DNA of 45,617 nucleotides, taken from positions 1 to 45,617 of the forward strand of contig JAEUPJ010000066.1 in assembly GCA_016790285.1 (NCBI GenBank). The letters are read 5' to 3'. The translations under genes and the position numbers were made by a program. Of the stretch, positions 17,931 through 25,064 are shown piece by piece. Numbering within the stretch: the first letter of the stretch is position 1; each line of letters starts with the position of its first letter. Under the pieces are notes generated by a model that did not search any database, was not told where the DNA came from, and saw only the letters and a program-made list of their open reading frames with translations. Source of the DNA: Roseateles sp. (GTDB lineage Bacteria > Pseudomonadota > Gammaproteobacteria > Burkholderiales > Burkholderiaceae_C).

Positions 17931-18985
17931 GCACCACCCTGACCCAACTCCTGGCCATTGCCGGCGGCGTCGTGCTGGCCGGCGTCGTCGCGCACGGCGC
18001 CTGGGCGGCGCGCAAGGCGGGCCCCAAGCGCGCCGCGCCGCCGCAGGAAGAGCCCCATTTCGGCCCCACGCCGGGCGAGCCGCAGGCCGACGGTGCAGCA
18101 TCGGCAGAAGCCGACCCGCTGGAAGTCACGCTGCCCGCGGCGGCGCGCCCGCTGCGCCGGCCCTCGGCCCGCATCGACGCTCTCATCGACGCCATCGCGG
18201 CCATCACCATCGAGTCGCCCGTGGCGGGTGAGCTGGCCTTGCAGCACCAGCCCGGCAGCCGGCGCGCCGGCACCAAGCCGCTGCAGATCGAAGGCCTGAA
18301 CACGGAGACCGGGGACTGGGAGCTGCCCGCGCCGGGCCAGCGCTACAGCGAATTCCAGGCGGGCCTGAAGATGGCCAACCGCAGCGGCCCGCTCAACGAG
18401 ATCGAGTACTCGGAGTTCGTGCAGAAGATCCAGGCCTTTGCCGATGGCGTGGGTGGCTTCGTGCAGTTCCCCGACATGCTGGACGTCGTCGCACGCGCCC
18501 GCGAACTCGACCAGTTCGCCGCCAGCCACGACGCGCAGCTCGCGCTGCTGCTGCGGGCCAAGGCCGCCGCCTGGACGCCCGGCTTCGTGCAGCAGGCCGC
18601 CGCGCGCCATGGTTTCGTGGCGGGTGCGCTCCCCGGCCGGCTCGTGCTGCCGTCCGACGAGGAGGGTGCGCCGCCCGTGCTGACGCTCCAGTTCGACGCA
18701 CAGGCCGCCCTTGCCGAGGACCCGGAAGCCCTGTCTCTGCGCGAGCTGACGCTGGCATTGGATGTGCCCCAGACGCCGGCCGAAGCCGAACCCTTCGCTG
18801 CCTGGCAGGAGGCTGCCCGCGCCCTGGCCCGGGACCTGGAAGCCGAGGTCTGCGACGACCGCGGCCAGGTGCTGGGCCTGCACGCCTTTGCGGCCATCGA
18901 CGTCGAGCTCAAGAAGCTCTACCAGGCCCTGGCCGAGCGGGACCTCGCCGCCGGCTCGCCCGCGGCCCGTCGCCTGTTCAGCTGA
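17927..18985 (+). CDS. zipA: Cell division protein ZipA-like
   Basis: A 352-residue protein with one N-terminal membrane segment (LLAIAGGVVLAGVVAHGAWAA, about residues 8-28), a Pro/Glu-rich linker and a C-terminal domain (from about residue 205) consistent with the FtsZ-binding fold of ZipA. ZipA tethers FtsZ to the inner membrane at the division site. Sequence identity to the E. coli protein is visibly low, and I rely on the topology and on the smc-zipA gene pair common in Betaproteobacteria. The two genes overlap by 4 bp. The ligA gene that usually follows in this group is absent. Confidence 0.82.
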   Translation: MSTTLTQLLAIAGGVVLAGVVAHGAWAARKAGPKRAAPPQEEPHFGPTPGEPQADGAASAEADPLEVTLPAAARPLRRPSARIDALIDAIAAITIESPVAGELALQHQPGSRRAGTKPLQIEGLNTETGDWELPAPGQRYSEFQAGLKMANRSGPLNEIEYSEFVQKIQAFADGVGGFVQFPDMLDVVARARELDQFAASHDAQLALLLRAKAAAWTPGFVQQAAARHGFVAGALPGRLVLPSDEEGAPPVLTLQFDAQAALAEDPEALSLRELTLALDVPQTPAEAEPFAAWQEAARALARDLEAEVCDDRGQVLGLHAFAAIDVELKKLYQALAERDLAAGSPAARRLFS

Positions 18986-19058
18986 TCGCACCCGGCGTGA
19001 CATAGGCCGCGCAAACGCACGCGGCACGCGAGGCAACGCTCCGGTCACTGCCGGCCCA

Positions 19059-19079
19059 TACCCCTACATTGAAGGGGTA
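19059..19079 (+). other. Short perfect hairpin upstream of the EAL gene
   Basis: TACCCCT (19059-19065) and AGGGGTA (19073-19079) form a 7-bp stem with a 7-base loop between zipA and the next gene, 20 bp before the start codon chosen for that gene. No T-run follows. It may be a zipA mRNA end or a control hairpin for the downstream gene. Confidence 0.35.
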
Positions 19080-19098
19080 CTTTGGCTTGGCAGGCCCG

Positions 19099-21867
19099 AT
19101 GCGTATCGGCTGGCGTTTTTCTGTCCCCGTTCCCCGGCTCCCGACGACCGCGCGGTTGTGGCTGTGCGCCGCGGCAATGCTGCTGTGCGGGGCGGCCGCC
19201 AGCGCAGCGCCCACGCTGGCGCAGCAGATCGAGGCCATCGAGGCGAGCTATGGCAGCCAGCCGGCCGAGGTCGTGGCCCGGCTGCGGCCCCTGGAAGCGC
19301 AGGCCCGCGCCCTGGGTGGCGACAACCTCCGCGTGTTCGTAGCAGCGTGGGGTTATGCCCACGGCATGATGGACCAGTTCACGGTGGCGGACACGGCCAC
19401 TGCCGAGCTGATCGACCTGGGTGAGCGCGAAGGCAATGCGGCCGCCATGGCCTCGGCCTTCGCCCTGCGCGCCACGATGCTGGAGCTCTCCGGGCGGCTC
19501 GGTGCCGCGCATGACTGGATTGCCGCCGCGCTGCCCTGGGCCGAGAAGACGCAGGACGAGCCGCTGCGCTACTGGGTCTTCATGACGGCAGGCAACCTGA
19601 GCCTGTCCACCGGCCGCTTGCAGGAAGGCCTGCGGGCGTATGTCGCCGCCGCCGAGTCGGCCAGGCGCCAGAACAACCCCCGCCGCACGGCGCAGGCCCT
19701 GCTGGCGCTCGCGCCCATCCGGCTGGCCCTGCGTGACGCTCCCGGGGCTCGCACCGATGCCCGCTCGGCGCACCAGCTCGCGGGGCAGGCGGGCAGCCTG
19801 CCGCTGCAACTGGCGGCCAAGATCATCGAGTCGCTCGCCGAAGAAGAGGCCGGCAACCTGCGTGAGCGTGATGCGCTGCAGGCGCAAGCCCGACAGCTGG
19901 CAGACCGCATCGAGCCCCCGGCCGCGGGGCCGGCCATCAGCCCGGCGGCTGGCGGCCCCGCATGGTTCAACACCCAGGCGGAGGTCGTCCAGGAGCTGGC
20001 CGACCTGCACCTGAGCGCCCGGCACTTTGACCTGGCGCAGTCCTACGCCGAGCGGGCACTTCACCTGTCCAAGCGCGATGGCGGGGAGGATGCCGAGGAA
20101 CTCGCGACCATCACGCTGGGCCTGGCGCGGCTGGGCCTGCGCCAGGGCCAGGCCGGTGAGCAGCTCGTGAGCCAGGGGCTGGCGACGCTGGAGCGCCAGG
20201 GGCGCAAGGTGCGCCTGCTGGAGCAGCTCAACCGCCATGCCGAGTTGCTGGAGGCCCTGGGCGACACCGCAGGCGCGCTGCGCCAGTCGCGCAAGGCGCT
20301 CGGCGTGGAGGCCGAGCTGGTGCGCAGTGACCGCGTCAGCACCGTCCTGGACCTTCAGCGGCGCTCCAGCTTCGAGCAGAACCAGCGTGCGCTGGAAGCC
20401 CTGCGGCACGACAACGAACTGCAGGCCGCCGAGCTGGCGCGCCACGAGAGCGAGCGGCGCCTGACGCTGGGCCTCGCGCTGACCCTGCTCGTGGTGGTGC
20501 TGCTGACGGCGGCCCTCTACCACCGCGTGCGCAAGGCCAACCATACGCTGCGGGTCCACAACGAGGAGCTGGCCCATGTGAGCCTGCATGACCGCGTGAC
20601 GGGCCTGCCCAACCGCCGCGCCATCGAGCAGCGGGCCCAGGCCCTGCAGAACGACGGTTTCATCGGGCTGAGCGTCGCCATCAACCGCCTCGGGCGCATC
20701 ATGGCCAGCCTCGGTCACACGGCGGGTGACGAGCTGGTGCGCCAGGTCGCCGCGCGCCTGCTGCCCGTCATCGAAGGCGCAGGTGGCGAGCTGTACCGGC
20801 TCGACGGCCTGACCTTCGGGGCCATCCTGCCGGCCCTTGGCGACGAGCAGGCCCTGCGGCGGCTGCTTGGCCGGCTGATGCAGGCCGTGCAGCTGGTGTT
20901 CGAGGTGCAGCGCCAGCAGATCGCGGTCACGCTGAGCATCGGCACGGCCGAGTACCCGCGGGACGGTGCACGCACCGAAGACGTCGCCAAGGCCATCCAG
21001 CTCGCCATGCGTGCGGCGCAGCGGATGTCGGGCAACAGCGCCGTGGTCTTCACGGCAGGCCTGATGGCCGACCAGCAGGACCGGCTTCAACTGGAGGCCC
21101 GGCTGTCGCAGGCCCTGGACCGGGGGGAGTTCGAACTGTTCTACCAGGCGCAGTGCGACCTGGGCAGCCGGCGGCTGGCGGGCTTCGAGGCGCTGCTGCG
21201 CTGGCGCAGCGCCGACGGCCTGATCGGGCCGGACCGCTTCATCCCCGTGGCCGAGGAGTCCGGCCTGATCGTGCCCATCGGTCGCTGGGTGCTGATGCAG
21301 GCCTGCCGCCAGGCGCGTGCCTGGCATGACGCGGGCCTGGGCCGGCCCGTCGTGGCCGTGAACATCTCGCCGCGGCAGTTCCAGCATCCGGAGTTCATGA
21401 GCACGGTGCGCGAGGCGCTGCAGGCCAGTGGCGTGGACCCGCACTGCATCGAGCTGGAGATCACCGAGGGCGCGATGATGGATGACGCCGAGTCGACCAT
21501 CGCCAAGATGGCCGAGCTTCGCGAACTCGGCCTGCACCTGGCGATCGATGATTTCGGCACCGGCTACTCGAGCCTGGCCTACCTCAAGCGCTTCCCGCTG
21601 GACCGGCTCAAGATCGACCGCAGCTTCGTGCGCGACCTGGGCCGCGAGGGCGACGGTGCGGCCATCGTCAAGGCCCTGATCCAGCTGGCCCACAGCCTGG
21701 GCCTCACCGTGGTGGCGGAAGGTGTGGAGGAGGCCGACCAGGTGGAGTGCCTGCGCGACTGGCGCTGCGACGTGATCCAGGGCTTCCTGTACGCACGCCC
21801 GCTGCCCATCGCCGATGCGCAGCGCCTGCTGGAGCTGGACGTGAGCGAGGCCGTGCACGAGGGCTAA
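19099..21867 (+). CDS. Membrane c-di-GMP phosphodiesterase: TPR sensor, degenerate GGDEF, EAL
   Basis: A 922-residue signalling protein. A signal peptide (WLCAAAMLLCGAAASA) precedes a helical TPR-like periplasmic sensor of about 400 residues. A single membrane segment (LTLGLALTLLVVVLLTAAL, from residue 455) follows, then a GGDEF domain and an EAL domain. The GGDEF motif is replaced by LDGLTF (around 568-573), so cyclase activity is unlikely. The EAL domain keeps EALLRW (697), NISPRQF, ELEITEG, DDFGTGYSSL, KIDRSF and AEGVEE, so it should hydrolyse c-di-GMP. I prefer the ATG at 19099. A TTG at 19069 would only add MKGYFGLAGP. It could supply the signal read by the PilZ protein at 6430, but that is speculation. 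Confidence 0.88.
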   Translation: MRIGWRFSVPVPRLPTTARLWLCAAAMLLCGAAASAAPTLAQQIEAIEASYGSQPAEVVARLRPLEAQARALGGDNLRVFVAAWGYAHGMMDQFTVADTATAELIDLGEREGNAAAMASAFALRATMLELSGRLGAAHDWIAAALPWAEKTQDEPLRYWVFMTAGNLSLSTGRLQEGLRAYVAAAESARRQNNPRRTAQALLALAPIRLALRDAPGARTDARSAHQLAGQAGSLPLQLAAKIIESLAEEEAGNLRERDALQAQARQLADRIEPPAAGPAISPAAGGPAWFNTQAEVVQELADLHLSARHFDLAQSYAERALHLSKRDGGEDAEELATITLGLARLGLRQGQAGEQLVSQGLATLERQGRKVRLLEQLNRHAELLEALGDTAGALRQSRKALGVEAELVRSDRVSTVLDLQRRSSFEQNQRALEALRHDNELQAAELARHESERRLTLGLALTLLVVVLLTAALYHRVRKANHTLRVHNEELAHVSLHDRVTGLPNRRAIEQRAQALQNDGFIGLSVAINRLGRIMASLGHTAGDELVRQVAARLLPVIEGAGGELYRLDGLTFGAILPALGDEQALRRLLGRLMQAVQLVFEVQRQQIAVTLSIGTAEYPRDGARTEDVAKAIQLAMRAAQRMSGNSAVVFTAGLMADQQDRLQLEARLSQALDRGEFELFYQAQCDLGSRRLAGFEALLRWRSADGLIGPDRFIPVAEESGLIVPIGRWVLMQACRQARAWHDAGLGRPVVAVNISPRQFQHPEFMSTVREALQASGVDPHCIELEITEGAMMDDAESTIAKMAELRELGLHLAIDDFGTGYSSLAYLKRFPLDRLKIDRSFVRDLGREGDGAAIVKALIQLAHSLGLTVVAEGVEEADQVECLRDWRCDVIQGFLYARPLPIADAQRLLELDVSEAVHEG

Positions 21868-21900
21868 ACTGGCACGCATCCCAGCTCCCGGTTCCGGCGT

Positions 21901-23208
21901 TTGACCTCCAGCCTGCTGCTGATTGCCCTCCTCATTGCCGGCAGTGCCTTCTTCTCGATGGCCGAGCTGTCGCTCGCCGCATCACGCCGGCTCAACCTGC
22001 AACAGCGCGCCGAGCGGGGCGACGCCCGCGCCGCCCGGGTGCTGGCCGTGCAGGAGCACCCCGGCGACTACTTCACCGTCGTGCAGATCGGCGTCAACAC
22101 GGTCGCCATCCTGGCCGGCATCGTGGGCGAGGGCGCCTTCACGCCTCATTTCGAGGCCGCCTTCCTGCTGGTGATGGCGCCCGAGGCCGCCGCGACGCTC
22201 GGTTTTGCGGCGTCCTTCATCACGATCACCTCGCTCTTCATCGTGATGGCCGACCTGGTGCCCAAGCGCCTGTCCATGAACGAGCCCGAGCGCGTGGCGA
22301 TGGCGCTGGTCGGTCCCATGCTGCTGCTGTGCCGCGTGCTCAAGCCGTTGGCCTGGACCTTCAGCACGCTGACCGAGGGCCTGATCCGCGTGCTCGGCCT
22401 GCCCGCCAAGCGCGACGAGACCATCAGCTACCGCGACATCCTCGCGCTGACCGAGGCCGGCTACCAGGCCGGCGTGGTGGCCGACGAGGAGCAGCAGGTC
22501 ATCGAGAACGTGTTCGAGCTGGACACGCGCACCGTCGAGACGGTCATGACCAACCGCGAGCGCATCGTGTTCTTCTCGCGCAGCGATGACGACGCGCTCA
22601 TCCGCACGCGCATCGCCGAATCACCGCACTCCACCTACCTGGTGTGCGACGGCGGCGAGATCGACCAGATCGTGGGCTATGTGGATGCGACCGACCTGTT
22701 CCAGCGCGTGCTGCGGGGTGAGCCACTCACGCTGGCCGGCGAAGTGGTCAAGAAGGTGCTCATCGTGCCGGACCGCCTCACGCTGTCGGAAATGCTCACG
22801 CAGTTCCGCGAGGCCCATGAAGACTTCGCCGTCATCGTCAACGAGTACAGCCTCGTCGTCGGCGTGGTGACGCTCAACGACGTGATGAGCACGGTGATGG
22901 GCGCCCTGGTCGCGCCGCACGACGAGGAACAGATCGTGCGCCGCGAGGACGGCAGTTTCCTGGCCGACGGCATCACGCCCATCCCGGACGTCGAGCGGTC
23001 GCTTGGCATCGACGGCTGGCCCAACGCCGGCACCTACGACACGCTGGCAGGCTTCCTGATGGTGATGCTGCGCCGCATCCCGCGGCGCACCGACGTCGTC
23101 GAATGGGAAGGCTGGCGCTTCGAGGTGGTCGACGTGGACGCCTACCGGGTGGACCAGGTGATGATCACCCGGGCCGCGCCCGCGTCGACCTCGGGCATCA
23201 AGGTTTGA
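21901..23208 (+). CDS. CNNM/CBS-pair/CorC-domain membrane protein (hemolysin-family)
   Basis: A 435-residue inner-membrane protein. The N-terminal CNNM (DUF21) domain has four hydrophobic segments within residues 1-150. A CBS pair follows (about 200-330), then a C-terminal CorC/HlyC transporter-associated domain (about 345-430). Such proteins are called TlyC/CorC/YtfL-type and are linked to Mg or Co homeostasis or polyamine export. The old 'hemolysin' name is misleading. The start is a TTG at 21901 with no strong ribosome-binding site. The frame has a stop at 21865, so little extension is possible. Its 3' end overlaps the convergent amylase pseudogene by 11 bp. Confidence 0.85.
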   Translation: MTSSLLLIALLIAGSAFFSMAELSLAASRRLNLQQRAERGDARAARVLAVQEHPGDYFTVVQIGVNTVAILAGIVGEGAFTPHFEAAFLLVMAPEAAATLGFAASFITITSLFIVMADLVPKRLSMNEPERVAMALVGPMLLLCRVLKPLAWTFSTLTEGLIRVLGLPAKRDETISYRDILALTEAGYQAGVVADEEQQVIENVFELDTRTVETVMTNRERIVFFSRSDDDALIRTRIAESPHSTYLVCDGGEIDQIVGYVDATDLFQRVLRGEPLTLAGEVVKKVLIVPDRLTLSEMLTQFREAHEDFAVIVNEYSLVVGVVTLNDVMSTVMGALVAPHDEEQIVRREDGSFLADGITPIPDVERSLGIDGWPNAGTYDTLAGFLMVMLRRIPRRTDVVEWEGWRFEVVDVDAYRVDQVMITRAAPASTSGIKV

Positions 23209-24922
23209 AGTTGCCGTCGTTGCGGGCCTGAGCGCCGCTGGCGCAGCTCGTGAACTCACGGTTGCCGCTGCCGGTGGCCTGGTTGCTCTCCCACACCGCG
23301 GTGGAGCCGTTCCACTTCACGTACTTGTACTGGATGGCCGTGCCCGCCGGCAGCGCGACGGTGCCCGTCCACGGCACGTTGGCGCCCGAGCCCTGGATGG
23401 TCAGCGCAAAGCCCGAGCCCGGCGCCCAGGCGCCCAGGCCCGTCACGTTGCCGACGACGCGCAGGTTCTGGCCCAACGTGGTGTTGGCATTGGCGACGGT
23501 GAAGGTGACCGAGCAGGTGCCCGTGCCGCCACCGGTGCTGGTGCGCTGGCCGGTGTAGAGGGCCACGGCCGGGTTGCCGCCGCTGTTGTTGGCGGGCACC
23601 GTGAAGCTGGCGTTGCCGCTGCCATCCACGCTCACCGAGTCGGCCGTGCAGGCGGTGCCGGCGGCGTTCTTGGTGCCGTTGATGACGTTGCAGTAGGTGC
23701 CCGCGGGCAGGCCGGTGGCGAAGGTGCGCGTCCAGGCGCTGCCGCTGTTGTTGAGCGCCACGAAGCCCACGTTGCCGCGGCTGAAGGCGACCTGGTTGCC
23801 GTTGTTGCCCACGATCCAGTTCTGCTGTGCCTGACCGATGGTGGCATTGCGGAAGCCCACCATGTTCGCGAGCGGCGTCCAGCGGTGGGCGAAGTCCCAC
23901 ACCACGTTGATCTGCGGCACGCCGCCGCTGTAGGGGCTGGTGCTCGGGCGGTCACCGTCGGGGTTGCTGAACTTGAAGCCCGAGTAGAGCTGCGCCTCGC
24001 CGTAGCCCTGGGCCAGCATGAAGATGTTGGCCAGGGTGTAGCGCTGGTTGGCGCCGTCGTTGCCGGCGGCGTTGTTGATGTTGAGCGAGCCGCCGTTGCG
24101 CTCGGTGTCCCAGTTCGTGATGAAGACGGTGGCGTTCTGCGGCTGGATGAAGCCCCAGCTGCCACCCCAGTTGCCCCAGGTGCCCATGACGGACGGGATG
24201 CTGGCGAGGTTCAGCCCGTTGTTGTTGCGGAAGATGTCGCGCATGGCCGACGTGAACTGGAACTCGTTGAGCGTGCCGATGGGAAAGTAGCTCGGGCGGT
24301 CCACCTCGCCGTCGTTGATGATCTCCTGCGTGACCCAGATCGGCTCGCCCTGCAGCGTCTTCGGATACGCGGCCTTGACCGCGCTCATGATCGACGTCCA
24401 GGCGCTGGCCGGCATGTGCTTGGCCGCGTCGATGCGAAAGCCGTCCACGCCCATGGCCAGCAATGCCTTGAGGTAGTTGACGATCTGGCCCTGCACATAG
24501 GCGTTCTCGGTGGCCAGGTCGGGCAGGCCGCCCAGGCGGCAGTTCTGCACGTTGCTGCGGCCGGCCGGCGAGTTGTAGTCGGCCGGGTTGATGTTGCAGT
24601 TGGCGTGGAAATCGTTGGCGCTGAAGAAGGGGTAGGCGAGCGTGGCGGCATTCCAGGTGGAGCCGTCGGTGGCGGTGCCGCTGCCGTCGGCCATCTGGTT
24701 GACGACGATGTCGGCGTACACCCGCACGCCGGCCGTGTGGCAGGCATTGATCATGGCTTGCAGCTGGGCCGGGGTGCCCATGCGGCTCGTGAGGTTGGCG
24801 TAGTTGACGGGCTGGTAGACGCCCCACCAGCCGTTGGCCACCTTGGAGGCGCCGGGCGGCGAGATCTGCACGCCGCCGAAGCCTTTCGGCCCCAGCCACT
24901 GCGTGCATTCGGTGGCGATGTC
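23198..24922 (-). pseudogene. GH13 alpha-amylase with CBM20, 5' end removed by transposon
   Basis: The remainder of a secreted alpha-amylase. The barrel motifs are present: GVDGFRIDAAKHM (nucleophile), WVTQEI (acid/base) and FITNWDTERN. The last is the NWD form also found in actinobacterial-type amylases. The C-terminal starch-binding CBM20 domain (CSVTFTVANANTTLGQNLRVVG... to the end) is intact. The coding match starts at DIATECTQWLGPKG. The first beta strand, signal peptide and promoter are missing because the Tn3 terminal repeat begins at 24923. The frame stays open through the repeat as far as a TAA at 24956-24958, which allows only a spurious GTG start at 24946. Without a signal peptide and first strand it should be non-functional. 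Confidence 0.9.
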
Positions 24923-24960
24923 GGGGTGATCTCGGTTTAGGTGCACAGACTGGGGTTAAG
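24923..24960 (+). repeat. 38-bp terminal inverted repeat of Tn3-family transposon (left end)
   Basis: Starts GGGGTGATCTCGG and ends GGGGTTAAG, exactly 38 bp, the length and GGGG...TAAG frame of classical Tn3/Tn21 ends. It lies at the precise point where the amylase loses homology. The 5 bases outside (ATGTC, 24918-24922) should be duplicated at the other end. No matching inverted copy was seen in the window. Confidence 0.85.
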
Positions 24961-24965
24961 GGATG

Positions 24966-24977
24966 CGGGTATTCCCG
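24966..24977. other. 12-bp palindrome between terminal repeat and tnpA
   Basis: CGGGTATTCCCG (CGGG, 4 bases, CCCG) just inside the transposon end. A GC-rich GCCCGGGC follows near 25042-25049. Such small palindromes could be part of the tnpA promoter control or a recombination core site. Nothing further supports either. Confidence 0.3.
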
Positions 24978-25064
24978 TAATTGTTTCCCGTCTCGGGCGT
25001 GACAAACGCGTTAGGTAGTCTCCTGCGCCAGGCCTGACAACGCCCGGGCCGTGAGGAGACGAGG

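Noticed and set aside
15282-18101. A 939-codon open frame on the minus strand across smc
   Set aside because: It is antisense to a clear SMC protein, rich in Arg/Ala/Gly/Leu with no domain. High-GC codon bias produces such shadows. The same applies to 3552-6299 (-), 8547-10976 (+), 1718-3310 (+) and 19045-21879 (-).
24961-25064. Recombination (res/IRS) site upstream of tnpA
   Set aside because: Only short palindromes are visible, and no paired recombinase-arm repeats could be recognised by eye, so it is listed only as a palindrome.
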